A stretch of DNA of 36,347 nucleotides from Planctomycetota bacterium. Lineage in GTDB: Bacteria; Planctomycetota; JAFGQW01. The DNA lies in assembly GCA_016935485.1 (NCBI GenBank), contig JAFGQW010000147.1, positions 1 to 36,347 on the forward strand. The letters are read 5' to 3'. The stretch's first letter is position 1. Each line of letters begins with the position of its first letter. The notes beneath the pieces are model-generated. The model was given only the letters and a program-made list of their open reading frames with translations. It made no database searches and was not told where the DNA came from. Both the position numbers and the translations under genes were made by a program. Positions 18,601 through 27,353 of the stretch are shown here, one piece after another.

Positions 18601-18835
18601 CGCGCTGACGACCATCGCGGGGCTCCTGCCCATTGCGCTGTCCGCACCCGCCAGGGAGGGGTTCGACTACCTGCCGCTGAGCCGGATCGTGGTCGGCGGC
18701 CTGGTGACCGCCACGGTCTTCTCGCTCTACCTGGTGCCGGTCGCCTACACCTTGCTGGACGATCTCCAAACCTGGGCCCGGGGGGTCGCCGGGGAACTCC
18801 GCAGCCGGGGCGGGACGGAGGGGGGCAGGGTTTGA
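15617..18835 (+). CDS. Efflux RND transporter permease subunit, second of two
   Basis: MKPPDGRGGFVGLTLRRPVTVLMGLAAALAVAGFALVDMPIELVPEGILGG...; AVGMLVDNSVVVVENIV; RPVLMTALTTIAGLLPIAL. ATG at 15617 gives a 4-nt overlap with the first permease. Confidence 0.95.
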   Translation: MKPPDGRGGFVGLTLRRPVTVLMGLAAALAVAGFALVDMPIELVPEGILGGRTLHLSVAYPGASPREIEEEILKPIEEAIGSVPDVREIQAWAAENEGTVQVTFTAGADLDLGYAEVRDRMERIKHRLPAQADRYALRRRGGSSGDIPIVWLGLHFERDLREVSPLVDDIVRRKLERIDGVASVRIWGLAAEEVRIEVDPDAVRAHGVDLYALVQRLRGESGADTGGGHVFEGPRKYHVRSLTRLRSLEEARQFPVAPGLRLGDIAAVQKAYALQHYAFRALGKPAVGVAVFKESMANTATVADRIAAALEHDIRTDPRLGGIAFTIFWNQGTWIRASLNQLRDTAVWGALFALAILYVFLRRVRMTLLITAAIPISALIGLGALYFSGKTLNMLSLMGFTLAVGMLVDNSVVVVENIVRRRHEGEPPRTAAHRGARQVGLAIFMSTLTTLVVFLPFLFMAESGPSRNVLLEIVLPLVFSLVASLGVSLGLIPLATVVAVRRVGAAGARPAARLGRRLAAAYETSLGWVLRHRFPALLLGVLFLASSQLASARLARSGSDFAGHASYRIRLEFPRKFTLAEASAVVADYERFFVERLEALRLDFVFAHFTRRDGSLSAFLTNVPGWTPKALAARVEGELPVHAGVERHVRFEGQDEEADARTTIPIHIYGPDSRVLGELAVDLKPRLEAVPGVVEVTTQEEAGREEIHLRVDRTRAGKYEVDPRAVLGSVVYALQGARLADFVEDEREIPMVMRFRAEDTEGLEAFETFRVFSRTGEEIPLEALSSYAFRSGAERIARRNRRTMYELLVRVADPERLWATSLIVQDACRSLPLPPGYTWEPAGSVAAIQDETRAMIEQVGYAVLFVFLLMGILFESLALPASVLVTIPTAIVGGLWALVATGTHLDVIGMMGFVILVGIVVNNGIVMVDFIHRLRREGDPPLAPVLALRGQRLRPIALRALAPEAALAALRQGGLTRPDAVRLGAHHRLRPVLMTALTTIAGLLPIALSAPAREGFDYLPLSRIVVGGLVTATVFSLYLVPVAYTLLDDLQTWARGVAGELRSRGGTEGGRV

Positions 18836-19000
18836 CCGGCAGCGGACGTTGAGGTAAGCTGGAGGCTCCGACCATCGGAGCACGGGGCCGCGGCCGAGCG
18901 ACGCCGCGGCGCCAGGGACAGGGAGATCCCGCGCTCGGGGGGCGCCCGGTGTGCGTGCGCGTACCTTCCCGGCTACGGCGGTCGCGCAAGAGGAGGCGGC

Positions 19001-20998
19001 ATGAAGCGCACCGAGTTCGTCGTCCTGCTGATGGCGGCGAGCGCCCTGGCGGCGGCGGCCCTCGCGCCCGCCAGCGAAGCCCAGCCCATCCAGCCGGCAG
19101 GCCGCGCCGGCGACACCTCCCAGCTCGAGGCGGATTTCACGATCCTCGGCGACTACCCCGGAGCGTACACCGGCGCCTCGATCGCGGTGGGCGATGTCAA
19201 CGGTGACGGCATCCACGACCTGGTCTACGGTGTGCCGCTCGCCCAGCCGGCCAGCATGACCGCCGCGGGCGAGGTGCACGTCTTCTTCGGGATGAGAACC
19301 CGGCCCGGCCACGAGCTCAAGCAGCTCAAAAGCCCCTCCTGTTTGCCCGACCTCGTGGTCAGCGGCGAGAACCCGGGCGACCGTCTCGGAACCTCCGTGG
19401 CCGTCGGCGACGTGAACGGCGACGGCATCGACGACCTGATCCTGGGCGCCGGCACCTACACCCAGCCCGCCCGCTCCGCGACCGGCTCCGTGTTCGTGCT
19501 GTTCGGCCGGAAAGACTGGCCTTCGTCCCGGGCGCTGCGCGCCGAACGGGCCGACATCCAGGTGATCGGGGCCCACTACACGGACCGGCTCGGCGGGCAC
19601 AGGACCCAGGTTCCGGCGACCTACACGGGCCAGTCCGTCGCCGCCGGCGATCTGAACGGCGACGGCATCGACGACCTGATCCTGGGCGCTCCCGACGCCA
19701 CCTACACGGTGAACGAGCTCTCCCGCTCGCGCGGTGGCGCGGTCTACGTGCTGTGGGGCCGGGGGAACTGGCCGGCCGCCCACAAGCACGATCTCCTCGC
19801 CACGCCGGCGGACCTCACGTTCTACGCCGCCCACAGCAACGCGTACCTCGGCGCCTGCTTCGCTGTCGGCGACTTCAACGGCGACGGCGTCGCGGATCTC
19901 GCGCTGGGCGCGCCTGGCGGCAACGCCCCGGGGCGGTCCGGCGTCGGCCTGACCTCCCTGATCTGGGGGCGGCAGAACTGGCCGGCCGGCGCCGTGGTCG
20001 ATTTCGGCGCGGACGGCAAGGCCGATCTCGCCGTGCTGGGCGAGAGGCCGTGGGACCAGTCGGGCTCCTCCGTGGCGCTGGGCGATCTCGACGGCGACCG
20101 GCTCGCGGACCTCGTGATCGGCGCGTGGCAGCACGCCCCGGCCAACCAGGCCCGGATCCTGGGCGGCAAGGTCTACGTCCTCAAGGGCAAGAGCCATCTG
20201 CCACCGGCCGCGGTGGTCGATCTCAGCGTCGCGCTCGCCGACCTGAGCTTCCTCGGCGCCAGCACGGGAGACTGGCTCGGCTATCGGGTGCGCACCGCCG
20301 ACCTCGACGGCGACGGGTTGGAGGACCTCGCTCTGTCGGCGCCCGGAGCGAGTCCCGGCTTCCGGGCGCGGGCCGGCATCACGTACCTCTTCCGGGGTGG
20401 GCGCGCGACCCCGCCGTATTCGACGCTCGACCTGCAGACGGCCGCCGTGGACTGGCGCATCTGGGGCGGCGTGGCGCACGAGTACCTCGGGCAAGCCCTC
20501 GGGGTTGGCGACGTGAACGGCGACGGGGTGGCCGACCTCCTCCAGGCCGGCGATCTGACGAACTTCGACGGCCTGACGACCTACGCCGGCCGCCTCGTGG
20601 TCACCTACGGCGGCCCCCTCTTCGCGAACGCGCGCGCCCGGATCGGCAACACCCTGTCGCTCACCGTGCTCAGCCCGGCCAATCCGCGCGAGGTCTTCGT
20701 GGCCGCCGCCTCCTTCGGCCTGGCCGCCAACCGGGGCATCGCGCTGGGCTCAGGACGCGTGATTCCGATCGACGTCGACGTGCTGACCGTCCTGTGCCTC
20801 CTGAACAGTCCGCCGTTCACGGGCTTCGTCGGCCAGCTCGACGGCGTGGGCGTATCGACCACGCCCACGACCGCGCTGCCGGCCGTTTCCGGGCTCGTGG
20901 GCGTGACCCTCTTCTCTTCGATGGTCATCCAGAAGCCCTCGGCCCCGCAGGGCATCCAGCTGATCGGCAACCGCGTCCACACGACGATCCTGCCCTGA
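19001..20998 (+). CDS. Secreted FG-GAP repeat (integrin-alpha-like beta-propeller) protein
   Basis: Signal peptide [27 protein letters not shown]; seven Ca-binding-type motifs ([98 protein letters not shown]). SD-like gaggagg upstream of ATG. Confidence 0.92.
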   Translation: MKRTEFVVLLMAASALAAAALAPASEAQPIQPAGRAGDTSQLEADFTILGDYPGAYTGASIAVGDVNGDGIHDLVYGVPLAQPASMTAAGEVHVFFGMRTRPGHELKQLKSPSCLPDLVVSGENPGDRLGTSVAVGDVNGDGIDDLILGAGTYTQPARSATGSVFVLFGRKDWPSSRALRAERADIQVIGAHYTDRLGGHRTQVPATYTGQSVAAGDLNGDGIDDLILGAPDATYTVNELSRSRGGAVYVLWGRGNWPAAHKHDLLATPADLTFYAAHSNAYLGACFAVGDFNGDGVADLALGAPGGNAPGRSGVGLTSLIWGRQNWPAGAVVDFGADGKADLAVLGERPWDQSGSSVALGDLDGDRLADLVIGAWQHAPANQARILGGKVYVLKGKSHLPPAAVVDLSVALADLSFLGASTGDWLGYRVRTADLDGDGLEDLALSAPGASPGFRARAGITYLFRGGRATPPYSTLDLQTAAVDWRIWGGVAHEYLGQALGVGDVNGDGVADLLQAGDLTNFDGLTTYAGRLVVTYGGPLFANARARIGNTLSLTVLSPANPREVFVAAASFGLAANRGIALGSGRVIPIDVDVLTVLCLLNSPPFTGFVGQLDGVGVSTTPTTALPAVSGLVGVTLFSSMVIQKPSAPQGIQLIGNRVHTTILP

Positions 20999-21027
20999 AC
21001 CGCGGCGGCCGGAGAGCCGAGGCGTGC

Positions 21028-21056
21028 TTGAAGTCGCGGGGCCGCCTGCCTACCAT
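21028..21056 (+). promoter_or_regulatory. Possible promoter of the ribH-nusB-ftsY cluster
   Basis: TTGAAG-17 bp-TACCAT in the FG-GAP/ribH intergenic region; 4/6 matches in each hexamer. Confidence 0.28.
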
Positions 21057-21147
21057 TCCCCGATCCGGGCCGGAGCCGTCGGCGGAGCATCTCGGGGGAG
21101 CCGCGCCGCGGTCGGTCGGATCGCTTGACCTCCCCGGAGTCGATGCC

Positions 21148-21608
<461 letters not shown>

Positions 21609-21612
<4 letters not shown>

Positions 21613-22121
21613 CCGAGGCGGCGGCCGCCGTTCGCCGGCCGGGCGCGATGGAATCGCCGCCTCCCGGCCGGATCGGAGGGGCGATGCGCAACCGAACGAC
21701 CGGCCGCGAGCTGGCGCTGAAGTTCCTGTTCATGCTCGATCTGCGCGGCCCGGAGGTGCGCGCGGAGCTCGGGGAGTTCCTCGCCTCGAGCCGCGCGCCC
21801 GACGAGGCGGTCCGCTTCGCCGGGGATCTCGTCGCGGGCTACCTGGAAGAGGCCGAGCGGATCGACGCCTGGGTCGACCAGGCGGCGGAGAACTGGGACC
21901 TCCGGCGGATGGCCACGGTGGACCGCAACATCCTGAGGATCGCCACGTACGAGCTGCTCGCCCGCCCCGAGACCCCCGCGCGGGTCGTCATCAACGAGGC
22001 CATCGAGATCGGCAAGAAGTTCGGCTCCGCGCGCTCCGCGTCCTTCATCAACGGCATCCTGGACCGGATTCGCCGCTCCCGGGACCTCGAGGGCGACCCC
22101 CGGGTCGACACCGCGCCATGA
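21609..22121 (+). CDS. nusB: Transcription antitermination factor NusB
   Basis: [21 protein letters not shown]...[59 protein letters not shown] at 21609 overlaps ribH by 4 nt; ATG at 21684 is an alternative start. Confidence 0.94.
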
Positions 22122-23032
22122 TCTTCGGCCGGCTCAGGGACGGACTCAGGAAGACCCGCGACAAGTTCCGGGCCGGGCTCAAGTCCATTCTCGCCGCCGG
22201 CCGCAAGCTGGACGAGGACCTCCTCGAGGAGCTCGAGGAGAAGCTGGTCACCTCCGACATGGGCCCCACCACCGCGCTCCAGCTCATGGACCGGCTGACC
22301 GCGGCCTACAAGACGCGCGAGATCCGGACGGCCGAGGAGGTGGTGCCGTTCCTTAGGCGCCGGCTGCTGGAGCTGCTGGCCACGGAGGCGGGGACTTCCG
22401 GCCTCCGGCTGGCCGCCGCGCCGCCGACCGTCATCCTGGTGGTGGGCGTGAACGGCACCGGCAAGACCACGAGCATCGCCAAGCTCGCCTATCACTTCCA
22501 CCGCCAGGGCAAGCGCGTGCTGCTCGGGGCCGGGGACACGTTTCGCGCCGCCGCCGTCGAGCAGCTCACCATCTGGGCGGAGCGGATCGGCTGCGAGATC
22601 ATCAAGCACCGCCAGGGGGCGGACCCCGCCGCCGTCGCCTACGACGCGGTCGAGGCCGCCGTGGCGCGGCGGGCCGACGTGCTCATCGTGGACACCGCGG
22701 GGCGGCTCCACACGCAGACCAATCTCATGAACGAGCTCGAGAAGATCCGGCGGGTGATCGGCAAGAAGATCCCCGCGGCGCCGCACGAGGTGCTGCTCGT
22801 GCTCGACGCGACGGTGGGCCAGAACGCGATCCGCCAGGCCCAGGAGTTCAACCAGGCGGTCGCGGTGACCGGGCTCATTCTCGCCAAGCTCGACGGCACC
22901 GCCAAGGGCGGCGCCGTGATCGGCATCCGCAACGAGGTCCCCGTCCCCGTGAAGTTCGTCGGGCTGGGAGAGAAGCTCGAGGACCTGGAACCGTTCGGCG
23001 CCGAGGCGTTCGTGGATGCAATCCTGGAGTGA
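22118..23032 (+). CDS. ftsY: Signal recognition particle receptor FtsY
   Basis: VVGVNGTGKTTSIAKLAYHF, GAGDTFRAAAVEQL, VLIVDTAGRLHTQTNLMNEL, TKLDGTAKGG-like AKLDGTAKGGAVIGI, VPVKFVGLGEKLEDLEPF: SRP GTPase motifs. Confidence 0.96.
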   Translation: MIFGRLRDGLRKTRDKFRAGLKSILAAGRKLDEDLLEELEEKLVTSDMGPTTALQLMDRLTAAYKTREIRTAEEVVPFLRRRLLELLATEAGTSGLRLAAAPPTVILVVGVNGTGKTTSIAKLAYHFHRQGKRVLLGAGDTFRAAAVEQLTIWAERIGCEIIKHRQGADPAAVAYDAVEAAVARRADVLIVDTAGRLHTQTNLMNELEKIRRVIGKKIPAAPHEVLLVLDATVGQNAIRQAQEFNQAVAVTGLILAKLDGTAKGGAVIGIRNEVPVPVKFVGLGEKLEDLEPFGAEAFVDAILE

Positions 23033-25394
23033 CCGAGACCGCGCGACGACGACGTCGAGCCCGGCGCTGCCTGCGCGCTCCGCGTGGCGGGCCGCCGCGC
23101 CGCTCGCCGCCGTCGCCGTGGCCCTGCCGCTGCTGGGCAGCGCCGACCCGCTCGGCCGGGAGGTCCCCCGGTGGCTCGGACTTCAGGCCGGCCTCCTCCT
23201 GATGCTCGCGGCCGGTCCCTTCGCGCTGCCGCGCCGCCACCGCGCCGCGGCGGCCGTCTGGCTGTTCCTGCTGGCCTGGCTCGCGCTGTTCGTGCTCGGC
23301 GTGCGCGACCGCGCCTCGCTCGCCGCCGGTCTGCCGCTCCTCCTCGGCGGCGCTCTCGCGCTGGGCGCGGCCTCCGTGCCGCTGCACCGTTCGAGCATCG
23401 TTGTGCTCGGGTTCGCCCTGGTCACGCCGGCCGTGGCGCTCGCGGTGGCGGGCGCGGCCGACAGCGCAACCGGAGGGTCGGGCGTCGTCTCGCTCGGAAA
23501 CCCCAATCGCGTCGGCGAGTTCGTCGCCGCCGTGCTGCCGGTGGCGGCTGCCTTCCTGCTGCTGCCCCGGCACCGGGGGCTGGTCGCAGTCGGCCTGATC
23601 GCGGTGGTGCTGCTGCTCGGACACGCGGTCCTCTGCAAATCGCGCGGCGGCCTGCTGGTCGGGGCGTTCGAGCTCGTGGCCGTGACCGCGTGCGCGAGCC
23701 GGCTCGCCCGATGCGGGCTCGCGGCACCCGCGCCGTGGCGCCGCCTCAGCTTCCTCACGATCGCGCTGCTGCTCGGGCTCGGCGGCCTGTGGATCGCACC
23801 CGCCACCCGCGGCCACCTTGCGCATGCGGTGGAGCGGGTCGGCCACGGTCTCGGGCCGGACTACCCCGCGAACCGGGTCCGGCTCGGTCTGGGGCGCGCG
23901 ACATTCCGTCTGGTCCTGGCCCACCCCCTGGGCGTGGGCCACGGTGGGTTCGAGGCGGCGTTCGTGCCGTTTCGCGAGCCGGTGGAGCAGCGCGTGAGCG
24001 GCTGGCGGAGCACGGTGCCGGATGCACACAACCAGTACCTGCACACGGCGGCCGAGACCGGGATCGCCGGCGGCATCGTGCTCGCAGCGCTGCTGGCGCT
24101 CACAGCGATCCTGCTGCTCCGGCGCGTCGCCGCGCCCGGCGCCGCGACGCCGGAACGGCGCGCCGTGCGGATCGCCGCCGGCGTGAGCTTGCTCGGCGCC
24201 GCGGTCGGCTCGCTGGTGTCCACGCCGCTGCTCAATCCGGCCGCGCTCGCCGTGCTCGCACTCGCCGGCGGCGCGGGCGCGGCAGCCGCTGCGCCGGACC
24301 GCCCGCCGGCCCCGGCGCGCCTCGGCCGCGCCCTGGCGCTGGCCGCGGTCGCCCTGTCTCTCCTGCTGACCGTGCCCGCCTACCGGAGCTATCGCCACCG
24401 CGTCAGCGCGCGGGATGCGTACGCCGCCCGCAACGTGGAAGCCGTCGTCGCCGCCTGGACGAAGGCAGCCGCCGTCACCCCCGAGGACGCCGAGGTGTGG
24501 CAGTGGCTCGCGCGCGCACAGGCCGCGCTCGCCCGCACGCCCGAGGCAGCGCTCGCGTCGCTCGACCGCGCGCTCGCCATCCAGCCGGACCTCGTCGCGT
24601 GTCTTCTCGCCCGTGCTGATCTGCTCGCGAAGCTCCGCCGGTTCGCGGAGGCCGCAGAGACGGCCGCCCGGGCGGTCGAACTCCAGCGTGGCAATCCCCA
24701 TCCCCACCTGCTGCTGGGCAAGATCCGAGACGCCCTGGGCGACCCCGAGGAGGCGGCGCTCTCGTACCGCGAGACGATCCGCGCGGATCGCGATGCCTTC
24801 CGGGGCGATCCCGCGCGCTACGCACCGAGCGCGCCCGCCGCGCAGGCGCGGGAAGCGCTCGTCGGCCACCTCGAGGCCAGGGCCGAGCGCATCGCGGCCA
24901 CGGAGGGACGTTCCCGCGCCGCGGCGGTCCACGCGGAGATCCTCGAACTCGATCCGCGCCACGCCGAGGCCAACCTCGAGCTGGCCGCAGAGCTCCGCCG
25001 CCAGGGGCGCGAGGACGAGGCCGCGCGCCACCGATACGTCGGCGAGCTCGAGACCGGGATCCGCTGGCTGGACGAGGCGACGCGGCTGGGCCGACAAGGC
25101 GACGCCCGAGGCGCGGCCAGCCGCTTCGCGCTCGCCATCCGCCACCTCACCCTGGCCATGCTCGCCGAGCCGGCCAGCCCCGAGCCCTACTACTACCTCG
25201 CCGCGGCGCACGCGCTGCGCGACGCCCCGGAGCCGCACTTCGACGACCGCGAGCTGGCCCGCGCGCGTCTCGCGGAAGCGCGCGCCCGCGGGCTCGAGCG
25301 GCTCGAGGAGGCGCCCGGCGGCCAGGCGCTGCGCGCGGCCGTCCGCCCCTACTGGTCGCCCGGCGCGCAAACCTCCGGAGTCCCGACCCGATGA
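23016..25394 (+). CDS. O-antigen ligase/polymerase-like membrane protein with C-terminal TPR domain
   Basis: Many N-terminal TM helices; Wzy_C/WaaL-like GLGRATFRLVLAHPLGVGHGGFEAAF...DAHNQYLHTAAETGIAGG; TPR-like C-terminus (AEVWQWLARAQAALARTPEAALASLDRALAIQPD). Confidence 0.82.
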   Translation: MQSWSDRDRATTTSSPALPARSAWRAAAPLAAVAVALPLLGSADPLGREVPRWLGLQAGLLLMLAAGPFALPRRHRAAAAVWLFLLAWLALFVLGVRDRASLAAGLPLLLGGALALGAASVPLHRSSIVVLGFALVTPAVALAVAGAADSATGGSGVVSLGNPNRVGEFVAAVLPVAAAFLLLPRHRGLVAVGLIAVVLLLGHAVLCKSRGGLLVGAFELVAVTACASRLARCGLAAPAPWRRLSFLTIALLLGLGGLWIAPATRGHLAHAVERVGHGLGPDYPANRVRLGLGRATFRLVLAHPLGVGHGGFEAAFVPFREPVEQRVSGWRSTVPDAHNQYLHTAAETGIAGGIVLAALLALTAILLLRRVAAPGAATPERRAVRIAAGVSLLGAAVGSLVSTPLLNPAALAVLALAGGAGAAAAAPDRPPAPARLGRALALAAVALSLLLTVPAYRSYRHRVSARDAYAARNVEAVVAAWTKAAAVTPEDAEVWQWLARAQAALARTPEAALASLDRALAIQPDLVACLLARADLLAKLRRFAEAAETAARAVELQRGNPHPHLLLGKIRDALGDPEEAALSYRETIRADRDAFRGDPARYAPSAPAAQAREALVGHLEARAERIAATEGRSRAAAVHAEILELDPRHAEANLELAAELRRQGREDEAARHRYVGELETGIRWLDEATRLGRQGDARGAASRFALAIRHLTLAMLAEPASPEPYYYLAAAHALRDAPEPHFDDRELARARLAEARARGLERLEEAPGGQALRAAVRPYWSPGAQTSGVPTR

Positions 25395-25849
25395 CGAAAC
25401 CCGCCGAACCCCGGCCGCCGCGCGGGGAGACGCGCCCCTGGTACGTCGGCGGCCTTCGCTTCGGTTGCACGCAGTGCGGCCGCTGCTGCATCAACCACGG
25501 CGACGAGAGCTTCGTCTACGTGTCCACGGCCGAAATGCGCGTGCTGGCGCGCCACCTCGAGCTCGATCTGGCGACCTTCCGCCGGCGCTACACCACCACG
25601 CACGAGGGCGATCGCGTCCTCAAGGACGCCGCGGACCGATGCATCTTCCTCGGCGCCGACCACCGCTGCCGGGTCCATGCCGCCCGGCCCGTCCAGTGCC
25701 GCACCTGGCCGTTCTGGACCGAGAATCTCGAGCCCGCCGTCTGGCGCGGCCGCGTGCAGGCGCGGTGCCCGGGGATCGGGCGCGGGCGGCTCTACTGCCG
25801 GGCCGAGATCGAGGCGCAGGCGCGGGCCGCGGATGCGACCGAGGACTGA
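25391..25849 (+). CDS. YkgJ-type CxxCxxCC (zinc/iron-chelating) domain protein
   Basis: RFGCTQCGRCCINHGDESFVYVS...CIFLGADHRCRVHAARPVQCRTWPFW. 4-nt overlap with the upstream gene. Confidence 0.9.
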   Translation: MTKPAEPRPPRGETRPWYVGGLRFGCTQCGRCCINHGDESFVYVSTAEMRVLARHLELDLATFRRRYTTTHEGDRVLKDAADRCIFLGADHRCRVHAARPVQCRTWPFWTENLEPAVWRGRVQARCPGIGRGRLYCRAEIEAQARAADATED

Positions 25850-25872
25850 GCCCAAACGGCACCGTTTCGGGC
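25850..25872. terminator. Hairpin in the convergent gap, putative bidirectional terminator
   Basis: GCCCAAACGG-CA-CCGTTTCGGGC: 10-bp stem with one bulged C, exactly filling the 23 bp between the two stop codons. No clear T-tract. Confidence 0.5.
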
Positions 25873-27123
25873 CTACGCCTCCTCCGGGTCGGCCGCAAAG
25901 GTGAAGTAGCCGTCCCAGGCCCGGTCGAGGCGGCGGAGCGCTTCGGGGAGCGAACAGACGCGGAGCGCGCCCTCCGGGGAGCGCTCCAGCAGCTCGAGCC
26001 GCTCCAGCTTCGCCAGTGCGTCGGGCGCCTCGAAGTCGAGCCTCACCCCGAGGCGCGCCGCGAGGAAGCGCTCGATGCGGGCGTCCAGCGTGGCCTCGTC
26101 CTGACGCGCCTTCGGTTCCGTCAGCAGGAAGGTGTAGGCGAGCAGCGCCTCCTTGCACTCCTCCTCCTCGGCCTGGTCGATCAGGTGGTGAATGACGCCC
26201 TGGTTGTTGTCGAGGCTGTTGAAGTAGAGGCTGGTCACCAGCGCGCCGTGGTACTTCTCCTTCACCTGGAGGAAACCGAAGAAGCTCTTGATCGCGTAGC
26301 CGAGGAAGCCGGCGGCCAGCATGAGGGCCGCCACCATGCTGAGGGCCGCGGCGCCGAGGATCTTGATCACCGTCGTGCCGGTGCCGCTCAGCAGCGGCAC
26401 CACCACGCGCACCTTGTCGGTGAGCTTCATCTCGGGGACGGTGTTGGGAAAGAGCATCTCGAGATCGGCGCAGGGAATGTTCTTGAAGAGCTTGAGGTAC
26501 ATGGCGTCGGGCTCCACGCCGGCCGGCAGGCCCTTCACGGGCTTGAACTGCACGACGAGCACGAGCCGGCGGAACACGGCGAACCGGTGGCGCCGCGCGC
26601 GGAACAGGGTGCGCACCTCGCGCAGCGCGCGTTCCTCCTCGCCCACGCCGCGGCCGTAGAGGCAGAACTGGGCGTACGGCGTTCGATCGACGCGCAGCCT
26701 GAGCGCCCAGGGCGAGTGCTGGCTGAGCAGCGCGTCCAGCTCGTCACCGTCGATGCGCCGGTAGTTGGCCCGGGACAGCACGTACTCCAGACGCTCCACG
26801 AAGAGCGCGGCCTGTGTCTTCTTGTCCGCAGACGTAGGGGGATGGACCGGCGCGTGGAGGGCGTCCGGGTCGAAGGGGGCGTAGGTCCGCTTGAGCTCGC
26901 GGGCCTCGAGGTCGAACAGGAAGTGGAAGACGTGCGCGAGCAGCGCCGAGAAGGTGACGAAGTGCCCGCGCGCGGCGGCGTCGAAAGGCCCCTCCTCGGC
27001 GAGCACACGGGTCAGCGCGTGCCGGGAGATCGGCAGGAACCGGGCGTCCTGCGCGGCAAGCCCGGGAATCGCCGTCCCTGCGGCTTGCTCCCGGTGCCCG
27101 ACCTTCGTGCTTGCCGACCCCAT
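25873..27123 (-). CDS. DUF3754 / TMEM143-like protein
   Basis: FLPISRHALTRVLAEEG...YAPFDPDALHAP...central hydrophobic pair...KYHGALVTSLYFNSLDNNQGVIHHLIDQAEEEECKEALLAYTFLL, resembling the DUF3754 signature from memory. ATG at 27123 chosen; the frame is open to GTG/ATG at 27357. Confidence 0.8.
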   Translation of the reverse strand: MGSASTKVGHREQAAGTAIPGLAAQDARFLPISRHALTRVLAEEGPFDAAARGHFVTFSALLAHVFHFLFDLEARELKRTYAPFDPDALHAPVHPPTSADKKTQAALFVERLEYVLSRANYRRIDGDELDALLSQHSPWALRLRVDRTPYAQFCLYGRGVGEEERALREVRTLFRARRHRFAVFRRLVLVVQFKPVKGLPAGVEPDAMYLKLFKNIPCADLEMLFPNTVPEMKLTDKVRVVVPLLSGTGTTVIKILGAAALSMVAALMLAAGFLGYAIKSFFGFLQVKEKYHGALVTSLYFNSLDNNQGVIHHLIDQAEEEECKEALLAYTFLLTEPKARQDEATLDARIERFLAARLGVRLDFEAPDALAKLERLELLERSPEGALRVCSLPEALRRLDRAWDGYFTFAADPEEA

Positions 27124-27183
27124 CGCTCCGTCCCGCGCGCGCCCTTCGCGCGCGCCACGCCAGCGGGCGCCATCCGCCCGCGC

Positions 27184-27315
27184 CACCCGCACCCTCACCC
27201 GCACCCGCACGTCTCTTCTCGTGCTCGTGCTCGTGCTCGTCTTCTCCTCTTCTCCTCTTCTCCTCTTCTCCTCTTCTTCGTGTTCTTCTCTTCTCTTCGT
27301 GGTCTTCGTGTTTAA
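27184..27315. repeat. Nested simple-sequence repeat tract of hexamers and octamers
   Basis: Plus strand: CACCCG x4 (one CACCCT) at 27184-27210; GTGCTC x3 at 27221-27238; TCTTCTCC x4 at 27240-27271; then degenerate CTTCGTG/CTTCTC repeats to about 27315. The minus strand reads AAACACGAAGACCACGAAGAGAAGAGAAGAACACGAAG. Confidence 0.93.
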
Positions 27316-27353
27316 CACCACCGCGCCGACCCCGCACGCCCCCCCGCCGACCA

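Noticed and set aside
18865-18881. GCTCCGA-CCA-TCGGAGC hairpin after RND2 as a terminator
   Set aside because: Only a 7-bp stem with a 3-nt loop and no T-tract; too weak to call.
15566-20494. 1642-aa minus-strand ORF
   Set aside because: Antisense to the RND2 and FG-GAP genes; low-complexity H/R/E/G-rich translation typical of shadow ORFs in high-GC DNA; no domain motifs.
20999-21147. FMN riboswitch upstream of ribH
   Set aside because: Searched by eye for RFN conserved elements; none recognised.
27184-27315. CRISPR array
   Set aside because: Repeats are contiguous 6-8 bp units without spacers; this is a simple-sequence tract.
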